NCBI RefSeq assembly: GCF_900110835.1
Contig: NZ_FOJG01000002.1
Location: 2,322,979 to 2,386,978 of the forward strand
Length of the DNA: 64,000 nt
Reading direction: 5' to 3'
Origin: Chitinophaga arvensicola
GTDB taxonomy: Bacteria > Bacteroidota > Bacteroidia > Chitinophagales > Chitinophagaceae
The translations under genes were made by a program, and so were the position numbers. Below, one piece after another: positions 16,942 through 26,900 of the stretch; position 1 is the stretch's first letter, and each line of letters opens with the position of its first letter. The notes beneath the pieces are model-generated. The model made no database searches and had not been told where the DNA came from. It saw only the letters and a program-made list of their open reading frames with translations.

Positions 16942-18246
16942 CTACGTATTAACCGGTTTCTTTCCGTTCTTCAACACCTCCAGGATACCTGCGTTGCGGA
17001 TGATGACCATGCCGTGGCGGTCGCCCGTGATGCCCGCTTCCAGCCTGTAGGTGTATTCCGGCGTATGGCCATTCATTCTTGTAGGCAGATAGGAGAAGCC
17101 AACGGCGGGCATTTGCGACAATTCTTCTCCCGCTTCTACAATATGCGAAGAGATCACAAACACACTGTTCCGGCAGTTGGAAAAAGCGGCGGTAACGGCT
17201 ACCGTTGCTTCGTGTGCATCTTTTACATTAGTTCCCCGGAATAGTTCATCGAAAATAACAAACAGGGATTTCCCTTTACTCAGCCCCATAGCCAGTTGCT
17301 TAATACGCAGCACCTCCGCATAAAAGTGACTGGCCCCCATACCAAGATTATCGGGCAGATTAATGGTAGTATACATACCATCCATCACTGAAAACTCCAT
17401 GGAAAGGGCTGCCACAGGGAATCCCATATGTGCCAGGTAGAGCGCCGTACCCAGTGAGCGCAGGAAGGTAGATTTCCCTGCCATGTTTGCACCCGTGAGA
17501 AACAGTACATTCCGGTCGCCTCCGAGGCTAATATCATTGCCTACAGCGTTGGCTATCGCCGGATGGAATACGCCTTTCAATTTTATGAGGCTGTTACCCT
17601 TGTCATGCACCAGTGGAAAAACAAATTTCCGTGTATTGGCCACTTTCGCTACCGTGAGATAAACATCCAGCAGGTAAATGTTTTCCAGCACCTGCTTTAT
17701 CGTATGGTGTTCCTGCACGCTAAACAGCTGGTCGTATGCCGTAGTAACGGCATACGATAGCTTTCCATGAAGCGTTTCCGTTAATGCGGGCAAAAGGGCC
17801 GGCCGGTCGAGCAATAACGCTATTGCTGCACGTTCGGTGGCGTAAGCAGTAAGATTCACTACCGATGGCTGGCTGATGAAATCCTTTGCCTGCCTGAGCA
17901 AAGTGATAACGGCAGTAGTTCCCTGCTGCAAATCCTTTTCGCTCAGTTTCTGTCTGGTGGTGTCTCTCGTTTGACCGGGGATATCTGCCAGGTATTTCTC
18001 GGCCATATCAAAAGAGGTGGCTTCAAAGGGAAAAGAAAGCCCGAGTTCCGCGAACTGCCGGATCAGGTTATTCCGGTTCCGGATAGCTGTGGCATCAGAC
18101 AGTGGGTTCCGGAACATAAACTCCAGTAGTGCTTCCCCTCCACGGGTAATTGTCTGGTTATATATTTCGTAGATACCGCTATCATCGCCTTTACCGAAAA
18201 AACGTAGATCGGCGATCGTCTGTTCATCTATCTGCAATTGCTTCAT
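16942..18246 (-). CDS. Short MutS-like ATPase (core/clamp + ATPase only), paralogue A
   Basis: 434 residues with the same layout as the next gene: MutS core from IYEIYNQTITRGGEALLEFM, Walker A TGANMAGKST at about 250-259, Walker B LFVIFDELFRGT at about 327-338, and VISSHIVEAGEE. Domains I, II and the mismatch-reading Phe-x-Glu motif are missing. GASHFYAEVLRIKQ marks it as a close paralogue of the 15577 protein; the two probably arose by tandem duplication and may form a heterodimer, as MutS proteins work as dimers with composite ATPase sites. The start lies 6 bp after the GldF-GldG stop, so the two are co-translated. No described function is known to me. Confidence 0.85.
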   Translation of the reverse strand: MKQLQIDEQTIADLRFFGKGDDSGIYEIYNQTITRGGEALLEFMFRNPLSDATAIRNRNNLIRQFAELGLSFPFEATSFDMAEKYLADIPGQTRDTTRQKLSEKDLQQGTTAVITLLRQAKDFISQPSVVNLTAYATERAAIALLLDRPALLPALTETLHGKLSYAVTTAYDQLFSVQEHHTIKQVLENIYLLDVYLTVAKVANTRKFVFPLVHDKGNSLIKLKGVFHPAIANAVGNDISLGGDRNVLFLTGANMAGKSTFLRSLGTALYLAHMGFPVAALSMEFSVMDGMYTTINLPDNLGMGASHFYAEVLRIKQLAMGLSKGKSLFVIFDELFRGTNVKDAHEATVAVTAAFSNCRNSVFVISSHIVEAGEELSQMPAVGFSYLPTRMNGHTPEYTYRLEAGITGDRHGMVIIRNAGILEVLKNGKKPVNT

Positions 18247-18252
18247 ATGCTT

Positions 18253-20565
18253 TTATTGTCTTTTCCGGCGGATTAATAAAACCGTACCGGCCAGTAATAA
18301 CAAACCGGGTATCAGCCATAAGTAGATTGTCTTTTCTATCACGGCCCCCTGGTAGGTAATATTCAGTTTATCATCCAAAGGAGGCGCATAATGCGCGTAG
18401 ATCGGAAAATCGTTATTATCCATCCAGCTGTAAAATGCTTGCTCTATACCCAGGCTGGTACGAAGCCAGTTGTTGTTCATAAAATCCGCATCGCCGCAAA
18501 TGATGATGCGTTGTGGTTTGTTATTAACGGATCGTGTCAACTTCAATGACGTGATAAACCCACTACTTTTAATGTCTCCTTCAGCAGGATTAAAAACGGG
18601 AGGCGCGGAATCTGTGACCAGCTTGCCGGCTTTCAGCCAGGTACTTGCATCCGCGATCATCAGCGGTTCCATGTGAAAGGCGTTGCTATCGGATTGTGTC
18701 AGCGGAGCTGCCCCGGGCATCAGTAAACGTGCAGTATCCCAGTCCGCCCTCAGGCGCAGCAGATTAGGTTGTTCTGCCAAACCGGTGGCTGCGTAGGTTA
18801 TATAGGGAGTAACCATATCGGGGGTATAGTTCCGGGTTACCTGCACCAGCGTTCCGGCCATCATCTGCACCCCCATTTTTCCCAATACCGGATTCAATAT
18901 GTCCTGTTTGCCCGGTTCTCCTGTTATTAGCAGATTCCCTCCGTTGTCGGTGTACTGCCTGAGTTTATTTTGAGATATTTCGCTGAGCGCCGTTTTCGGA
19001 TCGGCCAGCACAACGATATTGACGTCCCGGGGAATATCCTGGTTATCGAGGCAAAGCGTATCGATATCAAAACCGTTGTTGATTAACGAATTACGGGATT
19101 GCTTATCGGTGCTATGACCAGAATACTCCCGATCACCTGATTTGTAAACACTGCGTTCCAGATTGCCTGTGAGAAAAATTACCTTCGGCATTTTGGCGAG
19201 TTGAAGGCGTTTGAGCGCAGCAGCTACCTGTGCTTCCTGGGGCCAGAATACATTGTCGATAAACGTGCGTAAAAAGGTTTTCCTTCCCTTATAGGACAGC
19301 TGCATCACCATCTCATAATTCTCCGGCTCCAGGTCAACTTCCTGGCGAATCTCCGCAGGTGTTTTGAATTGAGACAAAGGCTCTTCAAATCCCCTGGCTA
19401 CTTCTTTTGCGATCTGGTCTATATTTTTACCCGGAAACCGCCAGTACAGCATACTGTCCTGCTTTTTGAGATCGTAGTAGTAAACATATCTGAAAGTGAT
19501 GTTGGGCTTAAAACGCAGATAGGGTTCCCATAGCCTGGTTAAATACTCATTACGCTTTTCGGGAAATCCGAGTGCGCTGCCTTCCGCAAAGAGATTGGTG
19601 TAAAGGGTTACTTCTACAGGCTCATCTCCCAGCTCCCGGATGATCTGCTGGGTATTGTCCCGTAAGGTATGCACCTTTCCGGCGGTGGTATCCCAGTAGC
19701 CAATCAGTCCGGGCCGGGAACCAACGAAACCGATTAATATGGCAGAAGCAAAAACCAGGACATACTGGCCAATTCTTACCGGCCATGACCGGTAACTCCT
19801 GGCGCCTTTCAGGCGGATCAGGGTAAAGCCAACAAACAGGTAGATGACCACCAGGAAATAAAGAATATCCTTTGTGGTGATAAGTCCTGTCAGCATCTTC
19901 CCGGTTCTCCCTGAAATAGAAAGAAAGTAGGTCAGGTCCCTCACAAAATCATATTGCTGCCATAAGGTGCCAATGCGCCCCAGCACCAGTATCACAATAA
20001 AACTGCCGATGGCAGATACAATCGGATAGGTGCTCAGGCTGGACATAAACAGGCCGATAGCGGTATAAGCGCATACCAGCAGATAGAAGCCCAATGCAGA
20101 GGATAGTAATATGCCGTAATCCGCAGATTGTATATTCAGGTAGCCTGTTAATAGAAAGATGCCTACAATACCCAGCAGTAGCAGGTTGTAGCACATAATG
20201 GCGAGGTACTTCCCAAAAACAATGTCGCGGGTTTTGATCGGGGAGGAATACAGCAATTTAATGGTACCGTTGTTCATTTCCCGGCTGATCAGATCCATCG
20301 TCAGCAGCGGAACGAATAAATACAGGTTCTGAAGGATGTTGGCAAAAATGCTCTCTCCCATGAGGAACAATTGCGCCGTAAACGAACCGCCGCTACCTTT
20401 GAATTTAGGATCATTGCTAACGCTGATGCCATACCATTTTGCACTGGGCAACAATGAGTTCATATAAAAGTAGGCGGTCTGTATCCAGAAGGCAATTGTC
20501 AGAAACCACGCAACGGGTGAGTAGAAAAGGTTCCGGAGATCGGTTTTGGCTATCTTAAAGATCAT
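18253..20565 (-). CDS. GldF-GldG-type fusion: ABC transporter permease plus Gldg domain
   Basis: About 770 residues from the ATG at 20565, chosen because it starts MIFKIAKTDLRNLFYSPVAW, the usual ABC-2 permease N-terminus; the reading frame stays open 62 codons further but codes for nothing typical there. Residues 1-250 carry six hydrophobic helices (GldF-like permease). After a short transmembrane link comes a large extracytoplasmic GldG-like region (about 300-740; VEVTLYTNLFAEG, VIFLTGNLERS, GGNLLITGEPGK), and a final helix (LWLIPGLLLLAGTVLLI). GldA/F/G are required for gliding and type-9 secretion linked motility in Flavobacterium johnsoniae, where F and G are separate; fused forms occur in other Bacteroidota. 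It follows the GldA-like ATPase by 13 bp. Confidence 0.88.
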   Translation of the reverse strand: MIFKIAKTDLRNLFYSPVAWFLTIAFWIQTAYFYMNSLLPSAKWYGISVSNDPKFKGSGGSFTAQLFLMGESIFANILQNLYLFVPLLTMDLISREMNNGTIKLLYSSPIKTRDIVFGKYLAIMCYNLLLLGIVGIFLLTGYLNIQSADYGILLSSALGFYLLVCAYTAIGLFMSSLSTYPIVSAIGSFIVILVLGRIGTLWQQYDFVRDLTYFLSISGRTGKMLTGLITTKDILYFLVVIYLFVGFTLIRLKGARSYRSWPVRIGQYVLVFASAILIGFVGSRPGLIGYWDTTAGKVHTLRDNTQQIIRELGDEPVEVTLYTNLFAEGSALGFPEKRNEYLTRLWEPYLRFKPNITFRYVYYYDLKKQDSMLYWRFPGKNIDQIAKEVARGFEEPLSQFKTPAEIRQEVDLEPENYEMVMQLSYKGRKTFLRTFIDNVFWPQEAQVAAALKRLQLAKMPKVIFLTGNLERSVYKSGDREYSGHSTDKQSRNSLINNGFDIDTLCLDNQDIPRDVNIVVLADPKTALSEISQNKLRQYTDNGGNLLITGEPGKQDILNPVLGKMGVQMMAGTLVQVTRNYTPDMVTPYITYAATGLAEQPNLLRLRADWDTARLLMPGAAPLTQSDSNAFHMEPLMIADASTWLKAGKLVTDSAPPVFNPAEGDIKSSGFITSLKLTRSVNNKPQRIIICGDADFMNNNWLRTSLGIEQAFYSWMDNNDFPIYAHYAPPLDDKLNITYQGAVIEKTIYLWLIPGLLLLAGTVLLIRRKRQ

Positions 20566-20578
20566 CAATGTCGTTTTT

Positions 20579-21505
20579 TTAAGCGTGAATCTGATTGGAT
20601 AACTGTTTGAATATATCGTCGAGCAGGCTTTTGTCGAGGCTGATCTCACGAAGCTGCCATCCTTCCTGTGTGCTGGTGGCTGCGAGTCGCTCTGCAATTT
20701 CTTCACCGCCCTCGAAGTATACCCGTACCTGTTTATCGTTGAGGAAATCAACGCTGGTGACCCCGTTGATCTTAAGCAGATCTGCCGCTCCCGGTGCGTT
20801 TTCCAGGCGCATCAGGATGCTGTGTGGCCGCACATAATTATTAAAGGCATCCATGCTATCTGAAAAAATAATTCTCCCCCCTTCCAGCATCACTACTTCG
20901 CGGCAAAGCAAATGGATCTCAGAGAGAATGTGCGACGACAAAAGCACGGTGTGATCCTTCCCGATGTCCCGGATCAGCTTTCTGGCTTCAATCAGCTGGT
21001 TGGGATCAAGACCATTTGTAGGTTCATCCATTACTACCAGTTTCGGCTTATGGATGATCGCCTGGGCAATGCCCACCCGTTGACGATAACCGCCCGACAG
21101 ATTCCGGATGAGGCGATTGCTAAAATGCGCTATTCCACAGCGCTCCTTGGCTTCGCTCACCGCTGCCTTTACTTTAGCTTTTTCAATGCGTCGTAACTGT
21201 GCCGCATATACGAGAAACTCATCCACAGTAAGATCCAGGTACAAAGGCGGATGCTGTGGAAGAAAGCCAATTTGTTTTCTCGCCTGTTCCGGCTCTTTTT
21301 GCGTATCCAATCCCTGGATATATACCCGGCCTTCCGTTTGTTTCAACACACCGCATAGAATGTTCATGGTGGTGGATTTCCCGGCGCCATTGGCGCCTAA
21401 TAATCCAATCACGCCCGTGCGGTCGATTTCCAGGTTGATATCCCTGATAGCCCAGGCACTGCCATACTTATGCGATAGCCCTTCCAGTTTAATAATAGCA
21501 CTCAT
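20579..21505 (-). CDS. GldA-like ABC transporter ATP-binding protein
   Basis: 308 residues with a complete nucleotide-binding domain: Walker A GANGAGKST at 37-45, Q-loop near LPQHPP, signature LSGGYRQRVGIAQ at about 139-151, Walker B LVVMDEPTNGLDPNQ, and His switch SSHILSE. The C-terminal 85 residues form the regulatory extension seen in GldA and NosF-type exporters. It energises the fused GldF-GldG permease encoded directly downstream. It starts 31 bp from the end of the metallopeptidase-like lipoprotein, so it may be read from the same transcript as the SusCD genes. Confidence 0.92.
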   Translation of the reverse strand: MSAIIKLEGLSHKYGSAWAIRDINLEIDRTGVIGLLGANGAGKSTTMNILCGVLKQTEGRVYIQGLDTQKEPEQARKQIGFLPQHPPLYLDLTVDEFLVYAAQLRRIEKAKVKAAVSEAKERCGIAHFSNRLIRNLSGGYRQRVGIAQAIIHKPKLVVMDEPTNGLDPNQLIEARKLIRDIGKDHTVLLSSHILSEIHLLCREVVMLEGGRIIFSDSMDAFNNYVRPHSILMRLENAPGAADLLKINGVTSVDFLNDKQVRVYFEGGEEIAERLAATSTQEGWQLREISLDKSLLDDIFKQLSNQIHA

Positions 21506-21536
21506 AATATTTTTTTAAGCAATAATGGCCTGTACT

Positions 21537-22421
21537 TTATTCAGGCATGGTAAATCCCAGTGTTGTAAATACCTCGCGTAAAACCTTATATTTTTTCATG
21601 ACCTGTGGGTACTGGCCGTATTTGTCGGTGAATGAAGCGGCCGACTGCCCAAGCACTTCCGTGAGATAACGGTCCAGGTCATCTGCCTGCGTGCCAATGG
21701 AATAGTAATCGTCCGACTCCGTGCCATCGCTCAGAAAACCGTATTCTTCTTTCACACGGTAAGGGATATAATCTCCGTTAAACTGCGTACCGTTGGCTGT
21801 TTTCCCATACCAGGTGGCACTCACCTTATAGAATTCCGTCAACAGGGATGAATTGGCATTCAGATAAGGAATGAAGATGGCCTTGAATACGCTTACCTGG
21901 TAGGCTTTCCTTTGTATGGCGTCCATATCCCGGATACCGGATACAAATCCCAAAGCCACCGCTTTGAGCCCCCGGTAAGAGGATAACATGACTTTATTGT
22001 AACGCCATGGTGAATCATAGGTATACAGCGAATCTGTGAGAAAAAAAGCATACGGCTTCATGGAAGTACCCAGAAAGGGAACGATACTGTGTTTGATAAA
22101 ATTGATGCCCTGCAGGATATCGGCCTCATTGGTCAGCCTGGTAAACGTTACCAGCGAATCAATGACCGTTAGATGATACCATAGATTCAGTGTAACGAGT
22201 GGATTTGCGGCGACCGTATCGTTGTATAATATCGCGATGCCGGTTTCCTTGTAATACAGGTAAATCTGGTGATCGGTTGCATTGGCGGAATTATCGTGCC
22301 GTACAAAAGCATCCGGCACATCCGGTGAAGGTTGTGTTTTTTCTTCCTTTCTACAGCCGAAGCAGCACAAAAGAATCATCAAACCATATATTATCGGACA
22401 ATTTATTTTTATCCTGTTCAT
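21537..22421 (-). CDS. SusCD-linked lipoprotein resembling zinc metallopeptidase family Mx1, zinc motif missing
   Basis: About 294 residues from the ATG at 22421, which begins a lipoprotein signal (lipidated Cys23 in LLCCFGCRKEE); an upstream in-frame start would overlap susD. Genes in this position after SusC/SusD are often the putative zinc-binding metallopeptidase lipoproteins (PF15890). The C-terminal half fits that pattern (LLTEFYKVSATWYG, EEYGFLSDGTESDDYYS, then a KYGQYPQVMKKYKVLREVFTTLG end), but where those proteins carry His-Glu-x-x-His this one reads SVFKAIFIPYL. No His-Glu-x-x-His occurs anywhere. It may be a catalytically dead relative that binds ligand. Homology is judged by eye and is uncertain. 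Confidence 0.6.
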   Translation of the reverse strand: MNRIKINCPIIYGLMILLCCFGCRKEEKTQPSPDVPDAFVRHDNSANATDHQIYLYYKETGIAILYNDTVAANPLVTLNLWYHLTVIDSLVTFTRLTNEADILQGINFIKHSIVPFLGTSMKPYAFFLTDSLYTYDSPWRYNKVMLSSYRGLKAVALGFVSGIRDMDAIQRKAYQVSVFKAIFIPYLNANSSLLTEFYKVSATWYGKTANGTQFNGDYIPYRVKEEYGFLSDGTESDDYYSIGTQADDLDRYLTEVLGQSAASFTDKYGQYPQVMKKYKVLREVFTTLGFTMPE

Positions 22422-22431
22422 AGCTTTACGA

Positions 22432-23907
22432 TTAAAAAGTTCTGTCTGGTCTTTGCGGATTTTGTTTAAGTACTCCCTGGTTAAATATGATAGCGTCTGC
22501 GGGTATTGGAAATACATAAGCCGGATCATTGGGTTCCAGGGCCAATGATGCTTTTACAAATGGACTACCACCGAAGAAAACATCGGTGTACTGGTGAATG
22601 ATCTTTTTCGAGAAGGGATAAACGGAGTTTACCGCATAGCGCTTCAGATCGAACCAGCGGTGTCCTTCAAAGCTGAGTTCCCTCCGGCGCTCATCCCGGA
22701 CAAAAGCCGCCAGGGCGGCGCCGGATAAGTCAACCGGCTGAAAAAAAGCGGCCGGAAAACGGGTACGCCGCAACGTATTGATCACCTGGTTGGCTTCCGG
22801 ATCTTTTTTCAGCATTGCCAATGCCTCCGCTTTATTCAGATAGGCTTCTGCAACACGCATGGTAAAAACATCGGATGCAGTTTCCGTTGGTATAATATTG
22901 TTCATGGAAGAGCTGTACACCTTTGTGTAGCGGTATTTGCCACTGCTCAGTTCAAAGAAGGCGCTTTTTCTCAGGTCATTACCGGTGTAAAGCGCCATCA
23001 GTTCCGCTGTGGGTTGCATGGCTTTAGGCGGAAAAACCTCCGGCATAATGCCCATGATCATATTGCCGTCCTGCGTAAAGATTACTTCCGGCGCTTCTTT
23101 GGTGAGAAAACTGGTACGCGGAATATAGGCTGCCAGCTGAGATAGCGCGGGCTTCCGTGCCAATACTTTATCTGCGGCGGCAATTGATTTTTCCCATTGC
23201 TGCATATAGAGATATATCCTGCTCTGTAACAGGTTTACGGCGTTTATATCTGCCCGGTAGGTATTGCGTTGTCCTGCGCCTTCCAGGCATTGTTCCGCCG
23301 TTTCGAGATCCGCTACCATTTGCTGATAAACACTATCCACTGTAGAGCGGGTAAAAAAGCGGTCTTCCACGTACTCGCTGATCTTTAGAGGCACGCCCAT
23401 ATCGGTAGCAGCGGTAGATGGTTTGTACGCAGCAGCGTATATATTCACCATATAGAAGTAGTAATACGCCCGCATAAAAAGCGCTTCTCCCCGGATACGT
23501 TTCAGCTGGGCGGGATCATCTTTTGAGCTAGCCGCCTGGTAGGCGATAATGTTTGCAGCATTGATCCGCCTGTATACCGGCGCCCAGGTGTTATCGGTCA
23601 GCTGCATGAACGTGTTTGCCGTAAAAGGATTGGCCTGCCAGGTATAAAACCCGAACACATCGCTGCGCGCATCAATAAAAGAAACGGAACTGACATAATC
23701 AGCAATGTCATCGTCCATGGTATTCAAAAATTTGAATGGCAAACCTTTATTGATAACATATACTTCACCACGCAGCACTTCGTCGAGTTTCTGCCAGGTT
23801 TTGGCATATGCCAGTGTTTGCGATTGCTCTTCCAGAAATTTCTTACACCCGGTAAACAGGAAGAGCGCCAGTATCATGAATGTATAAGAACGAATACTTT
23901 TCATCAT
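22432..23907 (-). CDS. susD: SusD/RagB-family surface glycan- or nutrient-binding lipoprotein
   Basis: 491 residues with a lipoprotein signal (LALFLFTGCKKFLEEQ) and SusD hallmarks: early LDEVLRGEVYVINKGL, the TPR-region RIRGEALFMRAYYYFYMVNIY, and the C-terminal RDERRRELSFEGHRWFDLKRY and DPAYVFPIPADAI ending. SusD proteins sit as a lid on the SusC barrel at the cell surface and capture ligand. It lies 6 bp after susC (23914) and 10 bp before the metallopeptidase-like lipoprotein. The ligand cannot be read, and no carbohydrate enzyme is nearby, so it may not be a glycan. Confidence 0.95.
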   Translation of the reverse strand: MMKSIRSYTFMILALFLFTGCKKFLEEQSQTLAYAKTWQKLDEVLRGEVYVINKGLPFKFLNTMDDDIADYVSSVSFIDARSDVFGFYTWQANPFTANTFMQLTDNTWAPVYRRINAANIIAYQAASSKDDPAQLKRIRGEALFMRAYYYFYMVNIYAAAYKPSTAATDMGVPLKISEYVEDRFFTRSTVDSVYQQMVADLETAEQCLEGAGQRNTYRADINAVNLLQSRIYLYMQQWEKSIAAADKVLARKPALSQLAAYIPRTSFLTKEAPEVIFTQDGNMIMGIMPEVFPPKAMQPTAELMALYTGNDLRKSAFFELSSGKYRYTKVYSSSMNNIIPTETASDVFTMRVAEAYLNKAEALAMLKKDPEANQVINTLRRTRFPAAFFQPVDLSGAALAAFVRDERRRELSFEGHRWFDLKRYAVNSVYPFSKKIIHQYTDVFFGGSPFVKASLALEPNDPAYVFPIPADAIIFNQGVLKQNPQRPDRTF

Positions 23908-23913
23908 CTTGTT

Positions 23914-26900
23914 TTAAAAAGATACATCAATGGTGAACGAATAAGTTGGCCTGGGCGATACCTGGATCATATCTCCAAAGCCCGTCTGTTCCGGATCCTG
24001 TCCATGCAGATCTTTGCTGGCCCAGGTATGGACATTCATCGCAGAGAACATCACATTCGCCGCTTTTATATTCAGGTACTTGTTTAAATGATCCGGCAGT
24101 GTATAGCGGAAATTTATCGTCCTTAGCTTCAGGTAGCTACCACTCACCACGCGGATATCTGCGTTATCGTACATTTCCCACATGTTTTTAGCATAACTGA
24201 AAGGATAGCTCATAGACCAGTGACTCAATGTTTGCGAGAAATCGCGACCACCAATCAGTGCCGAAATATTGGTGAAAGCCTCATCCCCTGGCTTTCTCCA
24301 GCGGTTCTCAAATTCAAGCCTTACATTGTTCTCCGGCATGGGTGCAGCGACACCGGAATTCAGCTGCTGGTCGGTAGCGGTATATAATTTTGTGAGCCTG
24401 ATTTTACTACCCAGACTGTAAGCGAGATTAAAGCTCAGTGCAAATCCCTTATAGCTGAAGGTATTGAGGATACCACCCTGTATAGTAGGAATCCGGTTGC
24501 CGGTGGGCACCATTACCTGCCGGAAAACGTCATCCGGCTCTTCGCTTCTGTACTTGTCGCGCAGCGCCTCATCGTCATTTTTAAAAGTAGGCTTCCCTGT
24601 TTTATGATCAAGACCGTTAAACGCGTATGAATAGAAGGTATTTACCGCCTTACCGTTCACAGTTTGATTACCTGTGAGGTAATCATTGTACAGGTTGGCA
24701 TTCAGGCTGCCCAGGTACTTATTCAGCCCATAGTGATTAATACTGTTAGACAGGATAGAATTGAGGACCTGCCCCAACTGCGGATCAATACGCCAGGAAA
24801 AGCCATTGCCGCCTCCTTTGGGGCCGAGGTTATTGATGGGCATAAAGCTCAACGCTATTTCCACTCCCTTGTTCCGGATAGTACCGGAGTTCACCACATA
24901 GGTGGTAAGCCCATTGATATCTGCTACTCTTTTATCCAGGAAGGCATTTTCTGTTTTCTTGTCGAAGTAATTGACAGTACCCTGAATTTTGTTATTGAAC
25001 AGCGAGAAATCCAGGCCGATGTTCAACTCTCCGTTTTTCTCCCATTTTAAATTAGGGTTGGGATAATAGGCAATGGTGGAATAATACTCCTCGCTGATGG
25101 GGTCCAGGGAACCCTGGTTAATAATCAGGTCTGGCGTCTGATTATCCAGCATATTTCCCTGGTATCCGTAAGATGCTTTCAGCGCCATCATATTCACCGC
25201 TCTGGAATTTTTAAAGAAGTCTTTGTCTATATCCCAGCGGCCTGAAACAGACCAGGTGGGCAGGAATTTTTCGCGGCTCCGGCTGCCGAATTTATTGGAG
25301 AAGTCTGTACGGGTATTGAAATTCAGGATATACTTGTCATTGAAGGTATAGGCAGTGGCCAGGTATCCCGAAACGATATTGGTCAGGTTATTGGTGATCT
25401 GATCCATATTATTGATGGTGGACCATTCCGCGTATTTCGGATATTTAACCGGGTCTACCGGCGCAAAGATCTGACCGCGATCTTTCATATACCCTCTCCT
25501 TATCATTTTCAACCCGTTATATTGATTCGAAGACATCTCGCCGCCCATCGTTATATCCAGCTGATCACGCTTGTTCACTCCGACAGGATGAGTGAAATTC
25601 GCCTGTCCACGCACCAGATAAGAGCGGTTACGCACGTTAGAGGAACGGTATTCCCCACCGTAAGGCATTGTAGTTCTTGCCGGATCCGCCGGCATTCCAT
25701 ACTCGCTCAGGCGTATTTCTGCAGCAGAAAAAGTGTTTTCCTCATAAGCGGTGCGGTCTTCCGTATTGTTATTATTAAAGGATAGTAACAGTGTTCCATT
25801 GAGGTGTTTATTTAACTTGTAATTGAGATTGGTATTGAGGGCAAGACCTGATGCGTCAATATTATTCCGGGAATGCGCCATTTCATTGAGGATATTAAAC
25901 CGGAAGTAATCGGAGGCACTACTGCTATACCGCTTATAGTAATTCAGGTCGCCTCCTTCATTGTAGGCCGGTACTGCCCTGCTGGTATTGTATGCATAGG
26001 AAAGCGCATTTACGGAGCTGGATACAAAGTCCCTTTTCTCCGTATTACCTCTGAAGTTCAACTCCCAGGTGAGCCTAGACGATAAAGCGGTATTTAATTT
26101 AATCAATGCGGAGTACTGATCTATTTTGTCTCCCCTGATCGTACTGCGTTGCGTGGCGGCGCCTACGGAAGCAAAATACTTTGTTTTCTCATTTCCGCCT
26201 GAAACGCTCAGATTGTTCTGGGTGGAAACAGCATTGTGAAGAATAACATCAAACCAGTCGGTATTAATGGTTTCCATGCGATGTACATCCTGCTGGAACG
26301 CTTCATAAGAGTATTCTCCGTTGTACAATTTAGTCAGCGCACCTTCATATCCTACATAGTTGATGTGATCAGAATAATTCAATCCTTTATCTATCAGGTC
26401 TCTTGAAAAATCAATGCGCTGGCGGGAGTTCATCACATTTACGTTGGCGTCTGTATAATGCGACCGCTGCACTATGCTGGTAGACTGATTAAAATTGACA
26501 ACCGGCGCCCCGGTTTTTCCCTTTTTTGTTGTTATCACGATAACTCCATTCGCTGCTCTCACACCATAGAGTGCTGTTGCAGAAGCATCTTTCAGGATAT
26601 CGATCTGTTCTATATCAAAAGGCTTTAGCCCGGAAATAGCATTCCCCAGCCGGTTTACAAAGTCGAGATCATTAATGCTGGCCGGATCAATATTTACCGG
26701 GTCATTTACTACTACACCATCTACCACCCAAACGGGTTCCCGGTTGCCTAATAAAGTGGAGGTACCACGGATCCGGATTTTTGGGGCTACCCCGATATCT
26801 CCTGATGGATTCATCACGAATAAGCCGGGCACGCGTCCTTCCAGCGCCTGGTCGATAGAAAACATACCGGCACTCAGGATATCTTTTGCCTTTAAGGTAG

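Noticed and set aside
16138..17244. A 368-codon open frame on the plus strand across the junction of the two MutS-like genes
   Set aside because: It is antisense to two genes with clear ATPase motifs and shows low-complexity Cys/Phe/His-rich composition without domain features. It is a shadow frame.
15577..18246. Reading the two MutS-like genes as the housekeeping mismatch-repair MutS or as MutS2
   Set aside because: Both lack domains I/II and the Phe-x-Glu motif, and neither has the Smr nuclease domain or length of MutS2.
20566..20751. A 62-codon N-terminal extension of the GldF-GldG fusion
   Set aside because: It overlaps the 3' end of the GldA-like gene and has no transmembrane or domain content; the permease begins at MIFKIAKTDLRN.
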